A program made the translations under genes and the position numbers. 25,510 nt of DNA, taken from positions 1-25,510 of the forward strand of contig JAJTHU010000178.1 in assembly GCA_021300055.1 (NCBI GenBank), written 5' to 3'. The notes under the pieces were generated by a model that was not told the DNA's origin, did not search any database, and was given only the letters and a program-made list of their open reading frames with translations. Source of the DNA: Nitrosomonadaceae bacterium (GTDB lineage Bacteria; Pseudomonadota; Gammaproteobacteria; Burkholderiales; Usitatibacteraceae). Shown here piece after piece: positions 14,351 through 22,142 of this stretch (within the stretch, counting starts at the first letter, position 1; every line of letters starts with the position of its first letter).

Positions 14351-16191
14351 TTCTCGGCTTCTTGTTGCTGGAGTCGCCACATCTGCGCGAACTTACCATC
14401 AGCTTCGAGCAACTCACGGAAGCTACCGCGCTCCACAATGCGCCCACCATCCATCACCAAGATGGTGTTGGCATCGATCACCGTCGATAGTCGGTGCGCA
14501 ATCACCAGCGTGGTGCGGTCCTGCGCGATTTCGCGTAACTCGGCTTGAATTGCTTTTTCTGTTGCGGAATCGAGCGCAGAAGTCGCCTCGTCAAAAATCA
14601 TGACCGCGGGATTCTTAAGCAACGTGCGCGCAATCGCCACGCGTTGCTTTTCGCCGCCAGAAAGCTTGAGGCCGCGTTCCCCCACCATCGTGTTCCAGCC
14701 CTCCGGCATACGCAGGATGAAATCGAGCACATGTGCGCGCCGAGCCGCGTCTTCAATCTCGGCATCGGTCGCCTCCGGGCGGCCATAGGCGATGTTGTAG
14801 CGAATCGTGTCGTTAAACAGCACGGTATCCTGCGGCACGATACCAAGCGCCGCGCGCAAGCTGGCCTGCTTCACGTCGCGTAGGTCCTGGCCATCAAACG
14901 TAATGCGCCCCGCGTTTACATCATAAAAGCGGAACAGCAGGCGCGATAAGGTCGATTTACCCGCTCCGCTCGACCCCACCACGGCAACGGTCTTGCCCGC
15001 TGGGATATCGAACGACACGCCGTGCAGAATCTGCCGATTGGCGTTGTAGCCGAAATCGACGTTCTCAAAACGAATGGCCGCGCCACGCACGTCCAGCGCA
15101 GGCGCGTTGGGTTTGTCCGCAACTTCGCGATGTTCGTCGAGCAAACGGAACATCTTTTCCGTGTCGATCAAGGCTTGCGTGATCTCGCGATACATCACGC
15201 CGAGGAAATTCAGCGGGATATAGAGCTGAATCATCAGCACGTTGACCATCACGAGGTCGCCGAGCGTAAGGTCTTTATCGACGATGCCAACCGCCGCGCG
15301 CCACATCAGCGCGGTGACAGCGAACGCAATTACCAAGCTCTGTGCACTATTGAGCACGCCAAGCGACGTTTCGCTCTTTGTTGCGGCCGCCTCGTAACGT
15401 TGCAGATTCTTGTCGTAGCGACCAGCCTCGAATTCTTCGTTGCCGAAATACTTCACGGTCTCGTAGTTGAGCAATGAATCGACTGCGCGCGTGCTCGCCT
15501 TTGAATCCATGTCGTTCATCTGCCGACGATGATGACGACGCCACTCCGTAATGCCGATGGTTACTGCGACGTAGGCGACGATAGCAACAAGCGTAATCGC
15601 AACAAAGGTCCAATCGAACTTGGTGCCGAGCAAGATCATCACCAGTGTGATCTCGAGGATGATCGGCAGCATCGAGAACAGCATCATCGACAAAAGCGTC
15701 GAGATGCCCTTCGTGCCGCGCTCGATATCGCGCGTCATGCCGCCGGTCTGGCGGTCAAGATGGAAACGCAGGCTCAGCGCGTGTAAGTGGCGGAACACAT
15801 TCAACGCAACCTTGCGCATCGCGCTTTGCGTCACCTTCACGAACACGATGTCGCGCAGCTCACCAAACAACGTCGTGGAAAGCCTGAGCGCGCCGTAGGC
15901 GAGCAGCAACGCAATCGGCACCGCGAGCACCGCCTGGGTGCTGTTGAGCGAATCGACAATCTGCTTCATCACCAACGGCACGCCGATGTTGGCGAGCTTG
16001 GCGATCACCAACAATGCGAGCGCGAAGCCAACGCGCCAGCGGAAATCCCATAGGTACGGAAGCAGCGACTGCATCACTTGCCAGTTGCTGCGGACGCGGC
16101 TTGGCGCTGCGTTGCTGACGTTTGAGGTAGCCGAAGTGGGGGAGGCCTGGGGAGCCGGAGGAACAGTCGAATGCGAATGATGTGCGCTCAT
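14332..16191 (-). CDS. ABC transporter, Atm1/HMT1-type exporter (fused membrane and ATPase domains)
   Basis: 619 aa from ATG 16191 (a GTG three codons upstream is also possible). Residues 45-345 form the six-helix exporter domain, including SKASTRAVDSLLNYETVKYF, the hallmark of the Atm1/ABCB7/HMT1 branch. The ATPase domain has Walker A GSSGAGKST (406-414), Q-loop IVPQD, signature LSGGEKQ (510-516), Walker B VMIFDEATSALD (from 530) and switch His566. Homodimers of this family export glutathione-linked sulfur, persulfide or metal conjugates from the cytosol. The N-terminal 35 residues are Ser/Pro/His-rich (AHHSHS at 2-7) and may be disordered. It reads as a single intact gene. The substrate is not decidable here. 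Confidence 0.92.
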   Translation of the reverse strand: MSAHHSHSTVPPAPQASPTSATSNVSNAAPSRVRSNWQVMQSLLPYLWDFRWRVGFALALLVIAKLANIGVPLVMKQIVDSLNSTQAVLAVPIALLLAYGALRLSTTLFGELRDIVFVKVTQSAMRKVALNVFRHLHALSLRFHLDRQTGGMTRDIERGTKGISTLLSMMLFSMLPIILEITLVMILLGTKFDWTFVAITLVAIVAYVAVTIGITEWRRHHRRQMNDMDSKASTRAVDSLLNYETVKYFGNEEFEAGRYDKNLQRYEAAATKSETSLGVLNSAQSLVIAFAVTALMWRAAVGIVDKDLTLGDLVMVNVLMIQLYIPLNFLGVMYREITQALIDTEKMFRLLDEHREVADKPNAPALDVRGAAIRFENVDFGYNANRQILHGVSFDIPAGKTVAVVGSSGAGKSTLSRLLFRFYDVNAGRITFDGQDLRDVKQASLRAALGIVPQDTVLFNDTIRYNIAYGRPEATDAEIEDAARRAHVLDFILRMPEGWNTMVGERGLKLSGGEKQRVAIARTLLKNPAVMIFDEATSALDSATEKAIQAELREIAQDRTTLVIAHRLSTVIDANTILVMDGGRIVERGSFRELLEADGKFAQMWRLQQQEAEKASAVV

Positions 16192-16274
16192 AGAACACAC
16201 ATTCTAGGCGCTCGCGCCTTCAATGCCGACGCGCGCCGCGCAATCGGACGCGCGACGGCCGGAGTGGTGGATGA

Positions 16275-16628
16275 TCAGCTATCGAAGAAGTTCAGATCGT
16301 CACCCTTTGCTGGCGCGGCGGCGGGTGCAGCGGATGCACCAGTTGCCGCGGCACCAGCGGCAGCGGTGGTTCCCATCGCCGCTGCGAGGTCGCGGGCGAT
16401 CGTAGCCGCATCCATCGGCACGCGGCCTTGCGAGCGCAGCAGCACACGCGACGGAATATCGAGCAATCGCGCATTGGCGATGCGCATGTTCGCCGCCGTA
16501 TTGAGTTTGGGCAGCAAATGCGTATTGCGCCAGCCGCCGTTGGCGCTCTCGATTGCATCGATGACCGCCTGCTGCGAGCGAACGATGCCGGCGAGAAGCT
16601 CGGCGAGTTGTTCGTTAGTGATCGACAT
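16275..16628 (-). CDS. Small protein of unknown function with acidic-aromatic C-terminal tail
   Basis: 117 aa; I do not recognise a family. A real gene is supported by AAGGAG 8 bases before the ATG and by an orderly layout. Residues 4-29 look like an amphipathic helix (EQLAELLAGIVRSQQAVIDA), 36-85 like a second helical region, 84-108 is an Ala/Pro/Gly/Thr linker, and the protein ends GDDLNFFDS. A flexible linker plus a short acidic-aromatic tail resembles peptides that dock onto another protein. It lies between lysE and the Atm1-type ABC gene, same strand, 83 bases before the latter's start, and may be cotranscribed with it. No transmembrane segment or signal peptide is present. Confidence 0.7.
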   Translation of the reverse strand: MSITNEQLAELLAGIVRSQQAVIDAIESANGGWRNTHLLPKLNTAANMRIANARLLDIPSRVLLRSQGRVPMDAATIARDLAAAMGTTAAAGAAATGASAAPAAAPAKGDDLNFFDS

Positions 16629-16741
16629 GATGGCTCCTTGCGTAATTCAAGAAAGTGAATAGCGGGGATCGGATCGTTAGCGATACGGACTGACAGTACA
16701 GACTGATAGGCAAGTTTAGCCAGAGAGCGCCCGTGGTGCGG

Positions 16742-17371
16742 TCAGCGCTTGAATAGTGCCAGCGCGCCGCCCGCCGCGACAAACAGCGACCCCAGTCCTC
16801 GATTGGTCCAGCGAATGTGATTGGGGTCCCTCAGCAGGCGCAGCACGCGCGACGCAAGCCCGGTGTAGCCAATCATCACAATGACGTCGACCACCACCAT
16901 CGTCACGCCCATGATGGCGTATTGAGGGGCGGTGGGGAGTGCCGGGTTAATGAATTGCGGCAGCACGGCCACCAAAAACAATATGCCTTTAGGGTTGGTG
17001 AGGTTTACCAACATGCCCTGCTTCACCAAACCCCAGCGCGAGGTGTCTTCAAACTTGGTGCGAGCTGCAATTTCTTCAAACGAAACCGGTGGCTCGCGAA
17101 ACTTTTGGATGCCAAGCCAGATCAGGTAAAGCGCGCCGCCGTACTTGATGACCTCAAATGCAGTCGTGGATGCCACCAGCAACGCGCCAATTCCGGCCCA
17201 AACCATGACCACATTGATCAGGATAGCGATCTGAAGACCGAGCAAATTCCACATCCCCACGCGAAAGCCGTACTTCATGCCAGCCGACATCGAAGACAGC
17301 GCGCCCGGCCCAGGCGACACGCACACAATCACCACGGCGATGAAGTAGGCGATCCAGGTTGTGAGTTCCAT
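16742..17371 (-). CDS. LysE/RhtB-family amino-acid exporter
   Basis: 209 aa, the usual length. About six membrane segments are present. The family motif SPGPGALSSMSAGMKYGFRVG lies at residues 19-39 (core SPGPG 19-23), and YGGALYLIWLGIQKFR (77-92) is the conserved middle helix. VNLTNPKGILFLVAVLPQFI (122-141) is a third characteristic stretch. Members export lysine, arginine, threonine, homoserine or similar compounds across the inner membrane. The neighbours give no hint of substrate. The ATG has only a weak ribosome-binding site, CGGAAA. The gap to the upstream lipoprotein gene is 56 bases, with no clear terminator, so the two may share a transcript. Confidence 0.92.
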   Translation of the reverse strand: MELTTWIAYFIAVVIVCVSPGPGALSSMSAGMKYGFRVGMWNLLGLQIAILINVVMVWAGIGALLVASTTAFEVIKYGGALYLIWLGIQKFREPPVSFEEIAARTKFEDTSRWGLVKQGMLVNLTNPKGILFLVAVLPQFINPALPTAPQYAIMGVTMVVVDVIVMIGYTGLASRVLRLLRDPNHIRWTNRGLGSLFVAAGGALALFKR

Positions 17372-17427
17372 GCAATTTCCGTTGTTGCAGCGCGTATGCG
17401 TTGGTGCGGGGACCTTTGCGGGGACCT

Positions 17428-17940
17428 TTATTGCGCCTTGCGTTGGTAGGTAATGCGCAAGTGCTGCGTGCCTTCGCGCGAAATGAAATCGGTCGGTCGG
17501 CCATTACCGGAAAGATCGTAGATGATTTCAAGGTCCGAGCCGGCCATGCGGTATAGCGCAGAGAAGCGCTTGCCTTTGTTCATGCCCACTTCACCCACCA
17601 CATCCATGCGGCGCGCTTGGCCCGCGAGTTCATCCCCGAAGAGTTCGATGCGTCCGCGATCGCTGTAGTTGCCAGAAATGCCAGTACCGTAGCGGTCGCC
17701 AGCGATGCGCAACTCAAAGCCCGGTGGCATGGCCATGGGCTTTCCGGCCATGTCGGCACTACGTACCGCCCAGAGGCCAGTCAATTCATGGTCGATCACG
17801 GGGCGCTTCACGCCCGCGCGAACGGGTTCGCCCAACACGGTGGTCGCAGGCTTGGTGGGCGCTTCGCAACCAACAAGCATGACCAAAACCAGCGGAATCA
17901 ACGCCGCCGGCGCAAGACGCGCAATCGAGAAGTTCTTCAT
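17428..17940 (-). CDS. Putative lipoprotein of unknown function
   Basis: 170 aa with a lipoprotein signal: a hydrophobic stretch at 10-23 ends in the lipobox LVGC (22-25), so Cys25 should be lipidated. Glu at the next position suggests it is not held in the inner membrane by an Asp-type retention signal. The mature part has a single small domain, HELTGLWAVRSADM (51-64) then short beta-like stretches (FELRIAGDRYG, RIELFGDELAG, DLEIIYDLSG, HLRITYQ), reminiscent of a lipocalin-like fold, but I cannot name a family. Its ATG overlaps the stop of the GNAT gene by four bases (ATGA), so the two are probably coupled. Confidence 0.82.
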   Translation of the reverse strand: MKNFSIARLAPAALIPLVLVMLVGCEAPTKPATTVLGEPVRAGVKRPVIDHELTGLWAVRSADMAGKPMAMPPGFELRIAGDRYGTGISGNYSDRGRIELFGDELAGQARRMDVVGEVGMNKGKRFSALYRMAGSDLEIIYDLSGNGRPTDFISREGTQHLRITYQRKAQ

Positions 17941-18467
17941 CGGGCATTCCTTTCTAGAGGAGGATGCAAATCAAGCGCCATGACCACTTCACCATCGTCG
18001 ATTTCGCCAGTACGCGCAAAGCCAAAGCGCAGGTAAAAGGGCTCGGGACTATTCTTGGCTGGCACAAACGAAAGCAGCATGCGTTGTGCCGATGTATTGG
18101 TGCGTGCGTGATCGACGACGAGCTGCAACGCGCGCGAACCGTAACCCAAACCGCGGTAGCGCTGATCAATCATGAAGCGCCACAACGAAACGCACGGCTT
18201 GCCTTCGTGCAATTCCAATGATTTACCGGGCACTTGCGAAGCGTTGGAAATCATCACAAAACCCACCGGCACTTCATCGGCGTACACCGCACGAAACCAT
18301 GCCTCTGGATGAAAATGCGCCTGCGCAATCGAGAACGCATTTGGCGCGACGAGGTGATCGTGCTCGGGGCCTGGATCGAGCAGCGCGACAATGCGCACCG
18401 TGTCTGCCGTGATCTGCCGCAATGTGACGGGTGAAGCTTTACTGAGCGGCGCTTTTTGCAGCTGCAT
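17937..18467 (-). CDS. GNAT-family N-acetyltransferase
   Basis: From the ATG at 18467 the protein has 176 aa. Residues 12-30 (SPVTLRQITADTVR) begin the domain; AWFRAVYADEVPVGFVMI is the beta strand pair; WRFMIDQRYRGLGYGSRAL holds the acetyl-CoA loop R-G-x-G-x-G/S; SFVPAKNSPEPFYLRFGF is the C-terminal part. It resembles diamine/spermidine acetyltransferases (BltD/PaiA group), so a small amine substrate is possible. The frame extends to another ATG at 18614 (225 aa). I prefer 18467 because GGAGG lies 8 bases upstream, the length is normal and the conserved domain begins soon after, while the 18614 start has no ribosome-binding site and would leave only 65 bases to the divergent gene. Confidence 0.85.
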   Translation of the reverse strand: MQLQKAPLSKASPVTLRQITADTVRIVALLDPGPEHDHLVAPNAFSIAQAHFHPEAWFRAVYADEVPVGFVMISNASQVPGKSLELHEGKPCVSLWRFMIDQRYRGLGYGSRALQLVVDHARTNTSAQRMLLSFVPAKNSPEPFYLRFGFARTGEIDDGEVVMALDLHPPLERNAR

Positions 18468-18679
18468 CACTTGATCCTCCAAGGCCTGCACAAACTCCGG
18501 GAACTTTTCGCGCACGCGTCTACCGGAAAGACCGGGCGGCCAAGCGGTCGCGACGACTTCGCAAGCTTCTGCGCCAGACACAGCCAGCGAGGTTGGTTGA
18601 GGCTTTATGGACATCTCGTCATTATGCTTTTGCCAGCCTCGGCCTTACAAACACCGTGTAAAGCGATTAAGCTACGGGT

Positions 18680-19150
18680 ATGGCTCTTGATGCTGTCCAA
18701 CATTCGATTCAACTTGCTGTCGCCCCGGTGTTCATGCTCACCGCCATTGCGGCGCTGATCGGCTCACTCGCCACGCGGCTGGCGCGCTTGGTGGACCGTG
18801 CGCGCAAGCTCGAAGAATTGCTCGATAACCCGCCGGTGAAGCATGAAGAGGACGTACACGCCGAGTTGCTCCGGCTGCGCAAGCGCGGCCGCGTGGTCAA
18901 CGCGTCGATGGTCTTGTTGACGCTGGCTGCCACACTCATCGCGGCCACAGTGATGGCGCTGTTTTTGTCAGACACCATCAGCACGGAGTCACGATTGCTG
19001 GTGCCGTGGACGTTCCTAGCGGGTGTGCTGTGCTTTGTCTTTGCGCTGCTGTTCTTTTTGTTTGAAACCTTACTCGCCGCGCGCTCGCTCAACTTCGGCA
19101 AGCGCCATCGGCGCGCGCTGAAGCAACGGCAATCCGACGCCGAGAACTAA
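18680..19150 (+). CDS. DUF2721 membrane protein
   Basis: 156 aa, typical for DUF2721. The first membrane segment (12-30) is followed by LATRLARLVDRARKLEELL (30-48), the family's conserved R-x-x-R-L-V-D-R-x-R motif, then a charged helical loop (54-73), a segment at 74-95 and a third pair at 107-132. A basic tail ends the protein. The function of the family is unknown. It is transcribed divergently from the GNAT gene and converges with the aminotransferase gene 17 bases downstream. No partner gene is evident. Confidence 0.88.
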   Translation: MALDAVQHSIQLAVAPVFMLTAIAALIGSLATRLARLVDRARKLEELLDNPPVKHEEDVHAELLRLRKRGRVVNASMVLLTLAATLIAATVMALFLSDTISTESRLLVPWTFLAGVLCFVFALLFFLFETLLAARSLNFGKRHRRALKQRQSDAEN

Positions 19151-19167
19151 GCCGAGTCTTTTCGACG

Positions 19168-20355
19168 CTAGCGAAGCGTCAGCGCCGCTCGGGCAAGCGC
19201 TTCGTAATCCGATAGCTCGTTATACACCTGCGCGGAGATGCGCACCCAAAGTCGTCCGGCGAGCGGATGAATTGGGACCTCAATGCGATGCTCCGCCAGC
19301 AAACGGTTGCGCCACCGCGCCACACCCTCCGCTGATGCCGCCTCATCAATCGGCAACGGAATGGTGACCATCGACGGGCACCAATCCAGCGGCGCACCGA
19401 GTTGAACTTGCCATGCGTCCGCGATCAAGCGCGCGGCGTCTGCCGCCTGCGTCTTGAGATGTGACCGATAGCGCGGCAAACCCAAGCCATTGAGGAAGGC
19501 AATTGCATCGGGCACACACAACCGCGCGCTTGGGTCCGCGGTGCCACACCACGCAAATTCGCGCTGAAAGCCTTCGCCGAAGTAATTGGAAATCACCGTG
19601 GGGTGCAAGCCCGCCTGCGCGTGCGGCGCGGCATACAAAAAGCCCGCGCCTTTAGGTGCACACAACCATTTATGGCAATTGCCTACATACCAATCCATGC
19701 CTTGCGCAACCAAGGCATCGAGTTGCAAGGGCAGCAATGCAGGCGCGTGCGCGCCATCAACCAGCACCTTCACACCACGTGCGCGGCATGCGTCCAAGAT
19801 GGCGGCGAGTGCGTCGTCCGGAATTGCGAAGGCCAGTGGCGAGAAGATGTGATCGATCACAACCAAGCGCGCACCATCGAGTGCGCCCACGTACGCATCG
19901 ACGATCTGCGTCGCATCCGTAATGGGCCAAGGCAACGGTGCTTCGATAACTTCAATGCCGCGCGTTTGCGCCAAATAGCGCAGCGTGTTCTTCAGCGCCG
20001 GATAACCGTGGTTGGCAATCACCACACGATCACCGCGCTGCCAATCGATGGAGCGCAGCACGGCATTGGCACCCGCCGTGGCGTTCTCCACCAAAACAAT
20101 GTTGTCGCGGGATACGCCGACAAACGTTGCGAGCGAGGCCAGTGCCGCATCGAGCGCAGGCGGCAACTCGTCGGACATAAAGCGCACAGGCTCGGCCTCT
20201 AGCCGATCACGCCATCGTTGCTGCGCGGCCTGCACGACGCGCGGCGTGGCGCCGTATGAGCCGTGGTTCAGAAACGTGATTGGCGGATCAAGCGACCAAT
20301 GTGGTCGCATGGTGTGTCCGAACGCAGTGGTGCCAAGTTCTGCGTGACTCACCAC
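19168..20355 (-). CDS. Class V aminotransferase-family PLP enzyme (isopenicillin N epimerase-like)
   Basis: 395 aa. FLNHGSYGATPR (28-39) is the N-terminal signature of isopenicillin N epimerase-like members; DHIFSPLAFAIP (168-179), DGAHAPALLPL (200-210, Asp200 pairs with the pyridine N) and NCHKWLCAPKG (226-236, Lys229 binds PLP) are the cofactor motifs. The fold catalyses racemisation, desulfuration or cleavage of amino acids; the reaction here is not known. Two adjacent GTG codons (20355 and 20352) can start it; the second overlaps the DUF3147 stop in the compact GTGA form. It is the last gene of a four-gene overlapping minus-strand cluster. An ATG at 20310 would remove 15 residues but lacks a ribosome-binding site. 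Confidence 0.9.
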   Translation of the reverse strand: MVSHAELGTTAFGHTMRPHWSLDPPITFLNHGSYGATPRVVQAAQQRWRDRLEAEPVRFMSDELPPALDAALASLATFVGVSRDNIVLVENATAGANAVLRSIDWQRGDRVVIANHGYPALKNTLRYLAQTRGIEVIEAPLPWPITDATQIVDAYVGALDGARLVVIDHIFSPLAFAIPDDALAAILDACRARGVKVLVDGAHAPALLPLQLDALVAQGMDWYVGNCHKWLCAPKGAGFLYAAPHAQAGLHPTVISNYFGEGFQREFAWCGTADPSARLCVPDAIAFLNGLGLPRYRSHLKTQAADAARLIADAWQVQLGAPLDWCPSMVTIPLPIDEAASAEGVARWRNRLLAEHRIEVPIHPLAGRLWVRISAQVYNELSDYEALARAALTLR

Positions 20356-20699
20356 AGCACAATCCCAAAGCGCTTAAGCACCAGCGCGGCCGCAACAAAG
20401 CACACCAGCGTAATCACCACCGACGCCGCCATGGTCCACCAAAACCCAATGCGCGGCAGCAAAAACGGAAACACCAAAAACATCGGCAGCGTGGGCAGCA
20501 CATACCAAAACGTGTACCACGCGTGGTTGGCGATTTTTTCCGAAGGCTGTTGTTCAACGTAAAGCCAGATGAGCGTCAGCACGGTCACGAGCGGCAGCGC
20601 TGCGATAAGCCCGCCGAGTTTGTCGCTGCGCTTCGCGGCCTCGGAGATAAGCACCACCATGAAGGCGGTGATGGCGTATTTGGTAATGAGCCAGGTCAT
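20349..20699 (-). CDS. DUF3147 small membrane protein
   Basis: 116 aa with four hydrophobic segments (about 5-20, 31-48, 62-82, 87-108), the length and layout of DUF3147. LISEAAKRSDKLGGLIAALPLVTVLTLIW is the conserved first loop and second helix (key residues S24-K28 and G29-G30). The function is unknown; members are small inner-membrane proteins. The start ATG overlaps the nucleotidyltransferase stop by four bases (ATGA), and its end overlaps the aminotransferase start, so it sits inside a translationally linked chain. The pairing with a nucleotidyltransferase is not one I know. Confidence 0.87.
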   Translation of the reverse strand: MTWLITKYAITAFMVVLISEAAKRSDKLGGLIAALPLVTVLTLIWLYVEQQPSEKIANHAWYTFWYVLPTLPMFLVFPFLLPRIGFWWTMAASVVITLVCFVAAALVLKRFGIVLW

Positions 20700-21397
20700 G
20701 TTAGTCCCACAATAGTGTCAATACGGGCGCGAACGATGGCAACACGTTCGTTCAGCAACTCGTCTTGTGAAAGCAGGCCAGGAAGATAGTCGCTGAAGTT
20801 GGGCAGTTGCGTGAGTGCGTGAAATGCGGTCGACAGATATGCCCTTAGTGTCGCATCCTCTTTCGAGATTTCATCTACGATGCCCGGCCGTCCCTCGAGC
20901 ACATTTAAGATGTCCTCTAGATCATGACTACCCAATGGGTCACTCTTACCGCGATCATTGAATGCCTCAAACTTTGTCGCGACGAATGAAGCCGCAGAAA
21001 TCAGTTTGATCGCTCGGCCGCTAGGTAGCGTCAGCCGCGTTGCCGTGGCACTTGCATGCGCATACCATCGATTGGAGAAGCCCAAGATAGTCGGATCTAT
21101 TGGCATGAGGTCGACCTCCAGCTCGTTGTAGGTCCAACGGCAAATCGGCGCATCCTTTTTCAGATCCCGCTTAAAGCCGCGACCCGCCAGCTGCTTTTCG
21201 GCGCGACGGTACTCAATGCGCGAGGCGACCTGCACCAGAAGGTCAACGTCGTAAGTGACTCTCACCGGAGGGGCCGCATTGTCGGTAATGAGCAAACCCG
21301 CGGCACAGCCGCCGACGAAGACAAAGTCATCGCATAAGTCGCCAAGGGCACGAGCCACTAGCTCAACCTTGGCGATGTTTGGGTCGTTAGTGCGCAT
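20696..21397 (-). CDS. AbiEii-like nucleotidyltransferase (probable toxin)
   Basis: 233 aa, shorter than AbiEii (about 300) but with the fold's motifs: VGGCAAGLL (28-36), the metal-binding TYDVDLL (Asp50, Asp52), a third acidic residue in ELEVDLMPID (Asp96), the lysine of FVATKFEAF (Lys142), and RGKSDPLGSHDLEDIL, matching the later R-x-K-D-x-x-D motif of AbiEii/MenT proteins. In the known family, the enzyme transfers nucleotides to tRNA or other acceptors and is restrained by a winged-helix partner. That partner is next door: the upstream gene ends with a one-base overlap (TAATG). The shortness and the substitutions mean another nucleotidyltransferase role is possible. The assignment is by motif and context. 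Confidence 0.75.
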   Translation of the reverse strand: MRTNDPNIAKVELVARALGDLCDDFVFVGGCAAGLLITDNAAPPVRVTYDVDLLVQVASRIEYRRAEKQLAGRGFKRDLKKDAPICRWTYNELEVDLMPIDPTILGFSNRWYAHASATATRLTLPSGRAIKLISAASFVATKFEAFNDRGKSDPLGSHDLEDILNVLEGRPGIVDEISKEDATLRAYLSTAFHALTQLPNFSDYLPGLLSQDELLNERVAIVRARIDTIVGLT

Positions 21398-21951
21398 TAT
21401 TTTGTCGCGCTACTTTCTTCAAAGAATTTCGCGATGATCTTCCTCGCAGCATCGCGCTCACGCGCCTGCCCTGCTCGGATTGCGTCAAATAACGCCAGCA
21501 TCGCGTAGAGCTTTTCATCTCGCATTGCCGCTTCTGGCGCGGATGGATACAGCGGCGCCAAGCTCATGCCGCGCGTCGGGCCATTTGGGTGCGGCCAGAC
21601 CGGTGGCGGGTCGGCTGAAGGCGCAATCACCGCGTTCAACGGCGATGCCGCATAGCTCGTCGGCAGCCCGCGCGTCAGAGCGCCCCACACGGGCGGGAAG
21701 GCGTACATCGCGCCTGTGAGCACGAATTCCTTGAGTTGCGATTTCAATACCAAGGGCTGACGGTCTTTCACCATCGCCAAGCGCGCGCTGACTGCGCGTT
21801 TGATAGACGCGTGCACCGCCGACGCCGCCATGCCCGTGGCATCGGCAAGATCCGCATAGCTACAGCTTGCCGGCGCCCGGCTCAACGCGGCGAGCAAGAC
21901 AACCAAGTCCTGTGGCTTGAGGGCAATCTGGCGATTAATGACTTTACCCAT
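21397..21951 (-). CDS. Winged-helix DNA-binding protein, probable cognate antitoxin/autorepressor
   Basis: 184 aa. Residues 12-65 form a MarR-like winged helix: LKPQDLVVLLAALSRAP, then SYADLADATGMAASAVHASIK (31-51) as helix-turn-helix. Residues 80-184 hold a second domain with RGLPTSYAASPL, GMSLAPLYPSAPEAA and LYAMLALFDAIRAGQARER. The two-domain plan (DNA-binding head, second domain) upstream of a nucleotidyltransferase is that of AbiEi antitoxins, which also repress their own operon through inverted repeats. Two related imperfect repeats are seen in the promoter region (21953-21976, 22018-22040). A single base is shared with the start of the next gene. The start has GAAG 5 bases upstream. 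I do not recognise the family name. Confidence 0.78.
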   Translation of the reverse strand: MGKVINRQIALKPQDLVVLLAALSRAPASCSYADLADATGMAASAVHASIKRAVSARLAMVKDRQPLVLKSQLKEFVLTGAMYAFPPVWGALTRGLPTSYAASPLNAVIAPSADPPPVWPHPNGPTRGMSLAPLYPSAPEAAMRDEKLYAMLALFDAIRAGQARERDAARKIIAKFFEESSATK

Positions 21952-21952
21952 T

Positions 21953-21976
21953 ATTCTTCATTTGTGAATTAAGAAT
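21953..21976. promoter_or_regulatory. Operator candidate O1 in front of the winged-helix/nucleotidyltransferase cluster
   Basis: Outer arms ATTCTT (21953-21958) and AAGAAT (21971-21976), plus inner ATT and AAT triplets, make 18 of 24 positions symmetric. It lies between the putative transcription start and the start codon at 21951. Its half-site TTCTTnATT reappears in O2, which supports recognition by one protein, probably the encoded winged-helix protein. Confidence 0.6.
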
Positions 21977-21990
21977 ATCTGGTCAGTCCA

Positions 21991-21996
21991 ATTATA
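21991..21996 (-). promoter_or_regulatory. Perfect -10 box of the winged-helix cluster promoter
   Basis: TATAAT on the minus strand, about 40 bases before the start codon. The best -35 match TTGACG (22010-22015) is only 13 bp away, too short for an ordinary sigma-70 promoter, so the -35 element is uncertain; activation or an atypical promoter is possible. It lies between operator candidates O1 and O2. Confidence 0.5.
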
Positions 21997-22017
21997 GAGC
22001 GACCAAAAGCGTCAATC

Positions 22018-22040
22018 ATTCGTATTTTCGAATAAAGAAC
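22018..22040. promoter_or_regulatory. Operator candidate O2
   Basis: On the minus strand the site begins GTTCTTTATTCG, matching the first half of O1, and has inner arms ATTCG/CGAAT (22018-22022 and 22029-22033) separated by 6 bp. Its second half aligns to O1 with a one-base gap. Its centre is about 64-65 bp from that of O1, close to six helical turns, which would suit two proteins bound on one face or a loop. Confidence 0.5.
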
Positions 22041-22051
22041 GCAGGGGCGTA

Positions 22052-22073
22052 TATGCAGTATGCAAACTGCATA
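22052..22073. repeat. Perfect inverted repeat, 8-bp arms
   Basis: TATGCAGT (22052-22059) and ACTGCATA (22066-22073) separated by 6 bases. No T run follows on either strand, so it is not an obvious terminator. It may be another operator of the divergent or neighbouring genes or the footprint of a lost element. The remainder of 22041-22177 holds no gene that I can support. Confidence 0.45.
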
Positions 22074-22142
22074 CGTCTCCTAGCCCCGGGCAAGATCAAG
22101 CGCGGGCATCCAATCGAACGCGCGCTTGGCGTGGCACAGCTT

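Noticed and set aside
19164..19180. GACGCT/AGCGTC hairpin between the DUF2721 and aminotransferase genes as a terminator
   Set aside because: Short stem, overlaps the stop of the aminotransferase gene, and no T run follows on either strand.
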